Shown here: in pieces, positions 1 to 7,728 of the stretch
How positions within the stretch are numbered: the first letter of the stretch is position 1
Layout: each line of letters starts with the position of its first letter
Assembly (NCBI RefSeq): GCF_017355935.1
Contig: NZ_JAFIQT010000003.1
Coordinates: 565,450-629,449, forward strand
Origin: Telluribacter humicola
GTDB taxonomy: Bacteria; Bacteroidota; Bacteroidia; Cytophagales; Spirosomataceae
DNA length: 64,000 nucleotides
Direction: 5' to 3'
Made by a program: the position numbers and the translations under genes
Notes under the pieces: generated by a model
What the model was told of the DNA's origin: nothing
What the model saw: only the letters and a program-made list of their open reading frames with translations
Databases searched by the model: none

Positions 1-1
1 C

Positions 2-592
2 CTGAGTTCAATCGATACGGTTGGAGGAGCGGCCGGACTTCGAAAGAGCCCATTGCTCATGACATCCCCCTATACCAAAACGCTTAATGCACCGGCGCTG
101 GTGGCCTACAACGAAGCCCGTCAGGAACCCTCCCCCAGTGAATACAATGGCGGAATAAAACTGGCGTCTGTACTATTAGAAGGCCAGTTTCCCTCCCTAT
201 ACCAGAACCGGATCCTTCCCTCCGATCCCCGGTCAGCTACATTCAAGGCTCAGGGTGAAGCGGGGCGAGTTCTAGTCTGCTCCGACGGCGATGTCGTAAT
301 TAATGACTTTGACTACCGGCGCAATGCCCCACTACCGCTGGGTTACGACCGGGTGTCACAAAACATCTACGGCAACAAAGATTTCATCCTTCACGCCATC
401 GACTACATGACCGATGCCCAAGGCCTCATTACGGCACGTAATAAGCAAATCAGTATCAGGCCTCTGGACAAGGTACGGGTACAGGAACAGCGCACTCGCT
501 GGCAACTCCTCAACCTGCTGCTCCCGGTAGGCTTAGTGGGTATTTTTGGGGCTATCCGGTACTACTGGCGACGTCGAAAATTTGCCCGTTAA
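2..592 (+). CDS. gldG: Gliding-motility ABC transporter component GldG (3' part only)
   Basis: The reading frame is open from the left edge, so the gene starts outside the window and only its C-terminal ~196 residues are seen. The stretch reading SPLLMTSPYTKTLNAP and the ending, one hydrophobic helix followed by a basic RRRKFAR tail, match the C-terminal part of GldG, the auxiliary membrane protein of the GldA/GldF/GldG ABC transporter. GldG is needed for gliding motility in Bacteroidota. The hydrophobic segment LLNLLLPVGLVGIFGAI would anchor the protein in the inner membrane with a short cytoplasmic tail. A gldG-dnaN neighbourhood is familiar to me from Bacteroidota genomes. The family call comes from overall resemblance; no catalytic motif is expected in this portion. 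Confidence 0.85.
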   Translation: MSSIDTVGGAAGLRKSPLLMTSPYTKTLNAPALVAYNEARQEPSPSEYNGGIKLASVLLEGQFPSLYQNRILPSDPRSATFKAQGEAGRVLVCSDGDVVINDFDYRRNAPLPLGYDRVSQNIYGNKDFILHAIDYMTDAQGLITARNKQISIRPLDKVRVQEQRTRWQLLNLLLPVGLVGIFGAIRYYWRRRKFAR

Positions 593-713
593 ACGCCATA
601 GGTGCATTATTTTTTTTACTTTTGTTTTTTACAGAGAAAATTTGGGCTTTACGTGTGAATTGTGAGTATCTTAGCTTTAAGAAGCCCCCATTCCTACCCG
701 AAGGAACTGTACT

Positions 714-728
714 TGTCAACTGTCAACT
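714..728 (+). repeat. Heptamer repeat in the dnaN leader
   Basis: TGTCAAC occurs twice in direct succession about 22 bases before the dnaN start codon. A related pair (TGTGAAT then TGTGAGT) lies near 653-666. Similar 7-base periodic leaders precede other genes in this window. Confidence 0.5.
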
Positions 729-750
729 GAAAAAATAGCCACTGCGTATT

Positions 751-1875
751 ATGAAGTTTGTCGTATCGTCATCGGTGCTCCTCAAACAACTATCGGCCAT
801 CAACGGTGTCGTCTCTACGAACCCGATCGTGCCTATACTGGAGAACTTTTTATTTAAACTGGAGGGTAATACCCTTACTGTCACTGCTTCGGACCTGCAA
901 ACGGTCATGATTACTGAAATAGAGGTGGAAGCGGGTGACAAAGGCGCCATCGCGGTACCGGCCAAGCTTCTTCTTGATACGCTGAGGGGTCTTCCCGAGC
1001 AGCCCATTACATTCAATGTTGATGAGGAGACGTTCGGTACGGAGATTGTTTCGGATAATGGCCGCTACAAACTCTCCGGCGAGAACCCTATTGATTTCCC
1101 CAAGACGCCATCCGTCAACCGCGGACAGTCAGTAGAGTTGTCATCGGCTTCACTGGCTACGGCTATATCCAATACCATTTTCGCAACCAGTACCGATGAT
1201 CTGCGTCCGGCTATGACAGGGGTATTTGTACAGATAGGAACCGAAAATGCTACGTTCGTTGCTACTGATGGCCACCGTCTGGTACGCTACCGTCGCAGCG
1301 ACATCAAGTCCAGCTCCGATACGTCCATGATTATCCAGCGGAAGGCTCTGAACCTGCTGAAGTCATGTCTGCCTTCGGAGGATATGGTAGTAAAGGCGGA
1401 GTTCACCTCTTCCAACGCGTTCTTTAGCTTTGGAAACATCCGGATGATCTGTCGCCTGATCGATGAGCGTTTCCCCGATTACGAAAATGCCATCCCTACC
1501 AACAACCCCAATACGCTCACCATCAACCGAGCCGAAATGCTCAACTCGCTGAAGCGTATTTCCATCTACTCCAACCGTACCACGCATCAGGTACGCCTGA
1601 AGATGACGCTCAACGATCTGTCTATCTCGGCCGAAGACCTTGACTACTCCAACGAGGCCAACGAAAGGCTTATGTGCGAGTACAACGGGGACGATATGGA
1701 GATTGGCTTCAACGCGAAGTTCCTGATCGAGATCCTGAGCAACCTAACCTGCAAGAATGTGACGTTTGAGCTGTCAGCACCTAACCGGGCCGGACTGATC
1801 ATACCCGTTGAGCAGGAAGATTATGAAGATATCCTGATGCTGGTGATGCCGGTAATGCTTAATACCTACGCTTAA
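751..1875 (+). CDS. dnaN: DNA polymerase III subunit beta (sliding clamp)
   Basis: The 374-residue protein has the full length of bacterial beta clamps. It opens MKFVVSSSVLLKQLSAINGV and contains typical clamp stretches such as FVATDGHRLVRYR near the middle and a C-terminal ending LVMPVMLN. The clamp is a ring-shaped homodimer of three repeated domains per subunit that tethers polymerase III and other DNA enzymes to the template. The ATG at 751 is the only sensible start. The gene stands alone: a strong hairpin follows the stop codon and the next gene is convergent. There is no dnaA or recF beside it, so this is not an origin-type dnaN locus. Confidence 0.97.
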   Translation: MKFVVSSSVLLKQLSAINGVVSTNPIVPILENFLFKLEGNTLTVTASDLQTVMITEIEVEAGDKGAIAVPAKLLLDTLRGLPEQPITFNVDEETFGTEIVSDNGRYKLSGENPIDFPKTPSVNRGQSVELSSASLATAISNTIFATSTDDLRPAMTGVFVQIGTENATFVATDGHRLVRYRRSDIKSSSDTSMIIQRKALNLLKSCLPSEDMVVKAEFTSSNAFFSFGNIRMICRLIDERFPDYENAIPTNNPNTLTINRAEMLNSLKRISIYSNRTTHQVRLKMTLNDLSISAEDLDYSNEANERLMCEYNGDDMEIGFNAKFLIEILSNLTCKNVTFELSAPNRAGLIIPVEQEDYEDILMLVMPVMLNTYA

Positions 1876-1900
1876 TAGGGAACATACATAGTACTTATAT

Positions 1901-1942
1901 AAAGAAGCGGCCGCTCTATTCAGGGCGGCCGCTTCTTTGTTT
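1901..1942. terminator. Bidirectional rho-independent terminator between dnaN and the patatin gene
   Basis: A perfect 14-bp stem (AAAGAAGCGGCCGC, 1901-1914, pairing with 1925-1938) with a 10-base loop is followed by T-rich sequence. It lies between two convergent stop codons, so it can serve both genes. Confidence 0.85.
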
Positions 1943-1956
1943 TGGGGCAAACTCAA

Positions 1957-3069
1957 CTATATGTTAAGAATAGCTTTTTCGTAAGCATGTTTAGCTTTTA
2001 GATACCCTGCCTCCCGACGCCGCTCAATAGTGACAGCACTGCTGTCAAGCGTATGTCCTATTTCACCCGGGTCCGGCTGTATTAGTACCGTCTGAAAGCA
2101 CTTAAGTACCTTTCCTCCCAGAGTCAACCTGAAGTCAGGTGGCAGGCTCTGATCACGCTGCGCGTTGCGAACCTGCGTAACCAGTTCATTTATTTCCAGG
2201 TACCTCTTTAAGTCATCATTGAAGATCTCGTTAATAGCGATATCGTCCAGCGCCCGAAGGGCTATATTGGTCAGATGATAATTTCGCTCGGGGTCGGCCT
2301 GGAGGTCCCAGCTATTACAGTTCAGGATATAGATTACATAGTCATCTACGTCTGTAGTTTCTTCCTTGATCGCCTGTATTACATCACCCAGCGGCGAAAC
2401 CGTCCTGATACCACCATCCACTACTTCCCGTATTACCGTTGTGTTTTGGACAGAGTCCCCCTTCCACCTAAGCTCCTTCACCGGCTCCCACACAATAGGC
2501 ATAGCCGTAGAAGCCAGAATAGCGCGGCCGAGCTCTTCGTCCGACGCAAAATCTTCGGGTCGGCAGGTGTAGTAGTTGGCGTCTACAAGCGAAACGACTC
2601 CGCACTGGAAGGCAGTCTTAAAATCATCCCGACGAACAGTGCGTAAGAGTGTCCTGTACAGCGGGCTATTGTCGGCCAGGGAACGGATCTTGTTGAAGTT
2701 GGTCATTACCTCCCGAATCAGGGCTGGTCGGTTAAACACGTACTGGAAGCCATAGCGAAACAGGGAACGGGGAAGTAGCTTTTTGATGATAGCTTCAAAG
2801 TCAGGACGTACCGTTTCGCCCTCCATAACTACCATCTCTGACGTATAAATACTACTGTACCCCTCCCGCTGTACCTGCTGCCACAGGGCTTCCAGCTCGG
2901 CAAATTTGTCCATCGCTACCAGTGCTCCGTTCAGGGCACCCACTGATACCCCGGCAATTCGGTCAAAGCGAATATGCTGCTGCTCAAGGAGGTACTCGAG
3001 CGCTCCCCATTGAAAAGCGCCCTTGAAGCCCCCTCCACTTAACACCAGTATGTTCTTCTGCGTGGCCAT
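1957..3069 (-). CDS. Patatin-like phospholipase
   Basis: This 370-residue protein has the three signatures of the patatin/RssA family of serine lipid hydrolases: an oxyanion-hole glycine loop GGGFKG at residues 12-17, the nucleophile elbow GVSVG at 40-44 with Ser42, and the catalytic DGG at 218-220. The family uses a Ser-Asp dyad to cleave acyl chains from phospholipids or other lipids. There is no signal peptide, so it is probably cytoplasmic or peripherally bound to the inner membrane. It is monocistronic, convergent with dnaN and divergent from the membrane protein gene at 3269. The physiological substrate cannot be read from the sequence. Confidence 0.9.
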   Translation of the reverse strand: MATQKNILVLSGGGFKGAFQWGALEYLLEQQHIRFDRIAGVSVGALNGALVAMDKFAELEALWQQVQREGYSSIYTSEMVVMEGETVRPDFEAIIKKLLPRSLFRYGFQYVFNRPALIREVMTNFNKIRSLADNSPLYRTLLRTVRRDDFKTAFQCGVVSLVDANYYTCRPEDFASDEELGRAILASTAMPIVWEPVKELRWKGDSVQNTTVIREVVDGGIRTVSPLGDVIQAIKEETTDVDDYVIYILNCNSWDLQADPERNYHLTNIALRALDDIAINEIFNDDLKRYLEINELVTQVRNAQRDQSLPPDFRLTLGGKVLKCFQTVLIQPDPGEIGHTLDSSAVTIERRREAGYLKAKHAYEKAILNI

Positions 3070-3268
3070 AAAATAGTTTACTTCTACTACCGGTAAATTG
3101 AGCAGTTTGTTATGCTTTTAGCCCCATTTACAGGCATTTGGGTGGTAGAGCAGCTACTTTTCTGCCTAGCAGTAGTACCTAACTTTCTATAACAGATACA
3201 TTTAGTTTTAAAAATACTTTTTTCTTTCGCTCTATTTGTAAATATTTGTATAAAAAATTGACCGATTG

Positions 3269-3823
3269 GTGAAACGTTTAGTCTGTATCGGAAGCATTAT
3301 TCTGCTGCTACTCAATACGCTGGGGTACTACCCGGTGTACCTGTGTATGCAGTTGAAAGCCCAGCTGGAGATGCAGGAGAAACTAAACCAGAGTACGCTG
3401 GGAGAGGAAGAACTCTTCACCATCAAAATCCCGATTCAACTCCCCTACTGGACCGAGACCCGTCAGGCTCCCCAGCGCATAGATGGGCAGATCGAGTACA
3501 ATAACGAATTTTATAAGCTTTATAAGCAAGAGGTAGTAGGTGATACGCTGGTAGTACTGTGCGTAAAAGATCATACTGAAAAACAGCTTTTTCAGACGCT
3601 TACCGAGTGGGTAAAGATAACGGTAACGGGCCTGCCCGGTACTTCTGAAAAGGCCACACAGCTAGTCAGCTTTCTGATTAAGGATTACTATTCATCCCAC
3701 CGAAAGGTCTATTTTAACCTGTACGATTGGATAGAAGCGCCTGCTCCTTATGCTACCCGTACTTTTGCTCTCCATCCAGCCACGCTGGAACTCCACTCTC
3801 CGCCTCCCGAGGCCATTGTCTGA
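3269..3823 (+). CDS. Membrane-anchored protein of unknown function
   Basis: The likely start is GTG at 3269; a TTG lies one codon upstream and I see no nearby ATG. The protein of about 184 residues begins KRLVCIGSIILLLLNTLGYY, a signal anchor or signal peptide. The remainder is soluble and includes FTIKIPIQLPYW and a stretch around EYNNEFYKLYKQEV, with no catalytic motif that I recognise. It resembles short single-helix proteins found in Bacteroidota next to outer-membrane transport genes, but I cannot assign a family. It is the first gene of a same-strand run with two beta-barrels and a haloperoxidase-like lipoprotein, although 289 bases without a clear gene separate it from the next one. 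Confidence 0.7.
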   Translation: MKRLVCIGSIILLLLNTLGYYPVYLCMQLKAQLEMQEKLNQSTLGEEELFTIKIPIQLPYWTETRQAPQRIDGQIEYNNEFYKLYKQEVVGDTLVVLCVKDHTEKQLFQTLTEWVKITVTGLPGTSEKATQLVSFLIKDYYSSHRKVYFNLYDWIEAPAPYATRTFALHPATLELHSPPPEAIV

Positions 3824-4112
3824 TTTCTTATTGCTGGCGAGCTGCTCCATTCGGACCAGTTCCGCTGACACACCCTTTGGTACTTCCTGAGGGAGCTCTA
3901 GTGGCTATTTGTGGCCCTATATGACCAGCAGACAAATTCGTGCGGACTCACCTACCTGAGCCTTTACGTATGCCTTTTAGGCTATACTACTCTATCTGTA
4001 CCTGGTACTGGTGGTAGTTGCACGTGCTCTATTCTGGCGCCACATCCCATGTTGCTTCCTGTACACAGGCCGTACCGGCTCTGGTATATCTTACATTTTA
4101 GAAATCAAGACA
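3824..4112 (+). other. 289-base gap with no supported gene
   Basis: All frames here are interrupted. One frame ending in the following gene reads a hydrophobic stretch (LLYLYLVLVVVARALFW) after a stop at 3978-3980 but has no start codon or further support. It may hold the leader of the gene at 4113 or the remains of a decayed membrane-protein gene. No strong hairpin was seen. Confidence 0.4.
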
Positions 4113-5228
4113 ATGAAAAACTCTCTATATATCATCTTCTTCGCAACGCTACTGGCATTCCAAACTGCTCTGGGACAGGGATGCGTAGCAGTACGACATA
4201 TGAATATGAATGCCTCGACACCGGGCGTTTCATCGGCTGACCTGTTCAAGCAGAAGCACGGCCAATGGCAGGTTAATACTGGCTATCGCTACTTCAGATC
4301 GTTTCGTCACTTCCGCGGCGACCACGAAGAGAAAGAGCGGATCGAGAATAATACCGAAGTAGTAAACGTATCACACTCGCTGGACCTGGGTATTACGTAC
4401 CAGCCCACGATGCGTCTGTCGTTTTCGGTGAATCTGCCGATATTATACAACGACCGCTCTTCGCTGTACGAGCACTACGGTAACAGCGCTACTGCCAATC
4501 CGGAGCAGAAGCGATTCCATACCCAATCGCAGGGTATCGGAGATATGCGTATATCGGGTAGCTACTGGCTCATCAACCCGATCAAGCTTCCTAAGGTTAA
4601 TCTGTCGCTGGGACTGGGTGTAAAGCTACCTACCGGTAATCCGGGTGTAGAAGGCGACTTTCACCGGCTCAATCAGGAAGGGCAGGACTATACTATTCGT
4701 AAGCCGGTAGACCAGTCGATCCAACTGGGTGACGGTGGAGTAGGATTTAGCCTGGAAGGACAGGGATATGCGCAGCTCGGCGACCATACTACTCTATACG
4801 TCAACGGCTTCTACCTCTTTAATCCACGTGAAACTAATAGCGTAGTACGTAATCCGGGCTCTACGGTAAGCCCTGTTGACGAGTATTTTTCGGTAGCGGA
4901 TCAGTTTGCGGCCCGCTTAGGCCTTAGCCAATCACTTACAGTAGTGCCGGGCTTGTCACTGATGCTGGGCGGCCGGGTTGAAGGAGTTCCCGCCCACGAT
5001 GCCATTGGTGGCAGCGCCGGCTTCCGTCGTCCGGGCTATATAGTATCGGTAGAGCCGGGCATAGCCTACATGAACCAGAAGTATTCTATAGCGGCTACGG
5101 TACCCGTTGCTCTGTATCGCAACCGGATCAAAAGCTACGCTGACCTCCAGGACCCAACCGGAAAGCGCCACGGTGATGCCGCCTTTGCCGACTACCTGAT
5201 CTCAGTAAGCATGTCCCGCTGGTTCTAA
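4113..5228 (+). CDS. Outer-membrane beta-barrel protein (transporter-like)
   Basis: I chose the ATG at 4113 because it opens a clear signal peptide (MKNSLYIIFFATLLAFQTALGQ); the frame runs open upstream but that part is not protein-like in context. The mature protein of about 350 residues has alternating hydrophobic strands, Gly/Asn/Asp-rich turns and a terminal aromatic residue in SVSMSRWF, all typical of outer-membrane barrels. The pattern resembles the MetA-pathway-of-phenol-degradation or 'transporter' group of Bacteroidota barrels. The role is unknown. It is followed after 38 bases by a second barrel gene and then by a PAP2-type lipoprotein, and the three probably form one operon. Confidence 0.75.
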   Translation: MKNSLYIIFFATLLAFQTALGQGCVAVRHMNMNASTPGVSSADLFKQKHGQWQVNTGYRYFRSFRHFRGDHEEKERIENNTEVVNVSHSLDLGITYQPTMRLSFSVNLPILYNDRSSLYEHYGNSATANPEQKRFHTQSQGIGDMRISGSYWLINPIKLPKVNLSLGLGVKLPTGNPGVEGDFHRLNQEGQDYTIRKPVDQSIQLGDGGVGFSLEGQGYAQLGDHTTLYVNGFYLFNPRETNSVVRNPGSTVSPVDEYFSVADQFAARLGLSQSLTVVPGLSLMLGGRVEGVPAHDAIGGSAGFRRPGYIVSVEPGIAYMNQKYSIAATVPVALYRNRIKSYADLQDPTGKRHGDAAFADYLISVSMSRWF

Positions 5229-5266
5229 CCCACCTCTGTATCCATCTATTTTTATCTCATAAATAA

Positions 5267-6160
5267 ATGAAAGTAAAGACTCTGTATATGCTTACCCTAG
5301 CCCTGCTGCTTATGGCAGCAGGCGCTCAGGCCCAGATGCCTCACGATGTGATCTACATGCCTAAAAATACCAGTTGCCTGGCCCTCACCTACGGACACAG
5401 CAGCTGGGATGAGTACTGGGAAAATACCCTCAAGCGCGAGAACCTGAATATTGGCACCCACACTACACAGATGGCCATGGCCATGGCTGCCGTAGGTATT
5501 ACCGACCGTCTCAATGTGATTGCGAGTGTACCTTACATCTGGACCCAAACCAGCGCCGGGAACCTGATGGGCCTAAAAGGTTTTCAGGATGCTTCAGCCT
5601 GGATCAAGTACAAGGCTTTTGACAAGAAAGGACTATCACTACACGGAGTTGTGGGAGGATCTATCCCTCTGACCAACTATGTACCTGAGTTTTTGCCGAT
5701 GTCCATTGGCCTGCAGGCCCGGACCGCTACCGGCCGTATCATTGCCAACTACTCCCATTCCCCCACCGGCCTCTACCTGACCGGCCACGGAAGCTACTCA
5801 TGGCGTAGTAACATATACGTAGACCGGGACTCCTACCTGGCCGGCGACCGTATGCACAACACTGATGAGGTACAAATACCCAATGCTATTGACCTGGGAG
5901 CACGGGTAGGTATTCTGAAATCTAAATGGCAGACGGAAGTATTTGTAGAACGCTTTGCCTGTGTGGATGGTGATAACATCCGTCGCAATGACATGCCTTT
6001 CCCTACCAACAAGATGGAAATGACTACTGTGGGCTGGTACGGCAAAGTACAGCCCCGCAATATCGGCGTAAACGCCCGGGTAGGCTACGTGGTGGAAGGC
6101 CTGAATGTAGGCCAGAGCCTGAGCTATTCTGTTGGTTTTTTATATCAGTTTAATTACTAG
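5267..6160 (+). CDS. Outer-membrane beta-barrel protein
   Basis: A 297-residue protein with a signal peptide (MKVKTLYMLTLALLLMAAGAQAQ) followed by amphipathic strands and the C-terminal aromatic end YQFNY. It contains ITDRLNVIASVPYIWT, a stretch typical of Bacteroidota barrel proteins annotated as transporters. The partner barrel gene lies 38 bases upstream, and the PAP2-type lipoprotein gene starts 8 bases downstream, so co-transcription is likely. The conserved MPHDVIYMPK segment directly after the signal peptide may be a family signature, but I do not recognise a characterised member. It plausibly provides an outer-membrane path for a substrate or product of the downstream enzyme; that is inference from position only. 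Confidence 0.75.
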   Translation: MKVKTLYMLTLALLLMAAGAQAQMPHDVIYMPKNTSCLALTYGHSSWDEYWENTLKRENLNIGTHTTQMAMAMAAVGITDRLNVIASVPYIWTQTSAGNLMGLKGFQDASAWIKYKAFDKKGLSLHGVVGGSIPLTNYVPEFLPMSIGLQARTATGRIIANYSHSPTGLYLTGHGSYSWRSNIYVDRDSYLAGDRMHNTDEVQIPNAIDLGARVGILKSKWQTEVFVERFACVDGDNIRRNDMPFPTNKMEMTTVGWYGKVQPRNIGVNARVGYVVEGLNVGQSLSYSVGFLYQFNY

Positions 6161-6168
6161 TGACTTTC

Positions 6169-7719
6169 ATGAAAACAAATACATTCCTCCCATCATACAA
6201 AGTCCTTCTGGTTGGACTTCTTGCCTTTATTATAACGTCCTGCGATAAGACTATTCAGGAACCTATTATTCCGGCGTATAGTCCCTCCAACGTTGATGCC
6301 AATGCTGGTATCTGGAAAACCTACGTACTTACCTCACCCGCTGAGGTAGATGTACCGGCTCCCAGTGCCACCAACTCAGCGGAGTACCAGGCCGAACTAA
6401 GCAGCCTCAAGCAGATTTCGTCGGCTCTGACTCCGGATCAAAAGCAAAAAGTAGAATACTGGGGCGCCGGTGCTGTATACCGCTGGAACGAAATAGCCCG
6501 CGAACTGGCCGCCCGCTATAACCTGCCACCGGCAGCAGGCCCGGACGGTAAGTACCCATTACCCGATGCAGCAAATCCATTGGCCGATCCTAAGTTTCCA
6601 TTTGCCAATCCACCCTATACGGCCCGTGCGATGGCGTACCTGAGTGTAGCTCAGTATGATGCCCTCGTAACAGCCTGGCACTATAAGTACAAGTACAATC
6701 GTATGTCGCCGGCTCAGGCTGAGAGCTCCATCAAGGCCGCTCTACCGGTCTCTGGCATTCCTACTTATCCCTCTGAGGATGCCGTAGTAGCCGCCGCTTC
6801 GTTTAATGTTCTGAAAGCGATGTTCCCCGGTGAGGTACCCTACCTGGAAGCCAAAATGAAGGAGCATCAGGAAAGCCGTCTGTGGGCAGGTATGAATGTA
6901 CAAAGCGACCTGGCCGCTGGAGCAGTGCTGGGCACCGCGGTGGCAGCCAAGGTAATGGGCCGTGCCAAGACCGATGGTATGTCTAGCTCTAATAACCAGT
7001 CTATGACGGCAGGCATGATCGAAAACGCTAAAAAACTGGGCGTGACGGAACCATGGGTTAGCCAGGAGTCACCGGCTCGTCCACCGATGTTACCTACCTA
7101 CGGTCTGGTAACTCCCTGGAACTTCGATAAGGCAACCGTAGCCAAACTACGTCCCGAAGCACCACCGGCAGTAGGTAGTGCTGAATTTAATAAAGCTCTG
7201 GACGAGTTGAAGTCTATTCAGAAAAACCAAACCCGCGAGCAGGCACGTATCGCCAACTTCTGGTCAGATGGTGTAGGCAGCTACACTCCTCCCGGCCACT
7301 GGCTCCGTACAGCGGCCAATGCCGCTCACGATGCCCGGTATAGCGAAGTACGTATGGCCCGGACCCTGGCTCTGGTAAGTACTGCCCTGATGGATGCGGG
7401 TATCTGCTGCTGGGACGTAAAGTTCTGGTGGTACTACCCACGCCCTCAGCAGTATGGGCTGAAGACTACGGTAGGTACACCTAACTTCCCATCCTATACG
7501 TCAGGCCACTCCACGTTCTCGGCGGCAGCGGCGGAGGTACTTGGACATATTTTCCCTGCACAGGCTAAAAAATTCGCTGATATGGCTTTGGAGGCCTCCA
7601 ACTCCCGTATGTACGGCCTTATTCACTACCGCTTTGACTGTGAAGCAGGTCTGAAATGTGGGAAGAACATTGGTAGCTATGCCGTAACGCGGGCTAAAGC
7701 CGACGGAGCAGATCAGTAA
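6169..7719 (+). CDS. PAP2 / vanadium-dependent haloperoxidase-family lipoprotein
   Basis: The ATG at 6169 begins a lipoprotein signal ending in LAFIITSC; the GTG at 6160 is a less likely start. The 516-residue protein carries the three motifs of the PAP2/vanadium haloperoxidase superfamily: KX6RP (KFWWYYPRP, from residue 418), PSxxSGH (PSYTSGH, 441-447) and SRX5HX3D (479-490, with His486 and Asp490). These residues bind phosphate or vanadate; members are acid phosphatases, lipid phosphatases or haloperoxidases. An all-alpha domain of about 400 residues before the motifs is in keeping with the haloperoxidase-like branch. It is the last gene of the barrel operon and is anchored in an envelope membrane. 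Sequence alone does not decide between phosphatase and peroxidase. Confidence 0.88.
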   Translation: MKTNTFLPSYKVLLVGLLAFIITSCDKTIQEPIIPAYSPSNVDANAGIWKTYVLTSPAEVDVPAPSATNSAEYQAELSSLKQISSALTPDQKQKVEYWGAGAVYRWNEIARELAARYNLPPAAGPDGKYPLPDAANPLADPKFPFANPPYTARAMAYLSVAQYDALVTAWHYKYKYNRMSPAQAESSIKAALPVSGIPTYPSEDAVVAAASFNVLKAMFPGEVPYLEAKMKEHQESRLWAGMNVQSDLAAGAVLGTAVAAKVMGRAKTDGMSSSNNQSMTAGMIENAKKLGVTEPWVSQESPARPPMLPTYGLVTPWNFDKATVAKLRPEAPPAVGSAEFNKALDELKSIQKNQTREQARIANFWSDGVGSYTPPGHWLRTAANAAHDARYSEVRMARTLALVSTALMDAGICCWDVKFWWYYPRPQQYGLKTTVGTPNFPSYTSGHSTFSAAAAEVLGHIFPAQAKKFADMALEASNSRMYGLIHYRFDCEAGLKCGKNIGSYAVTRAKADGADQ

Positions 7720-7728
7720 CAGGAGGCA

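Noticed and set aside
3911-4240. Frame of 109 codons overlapping the start of the barrel gene
   Set aside because: It overlaps the signal peptide region of the gene at 4113 in another frame and has no protein-like pattern.
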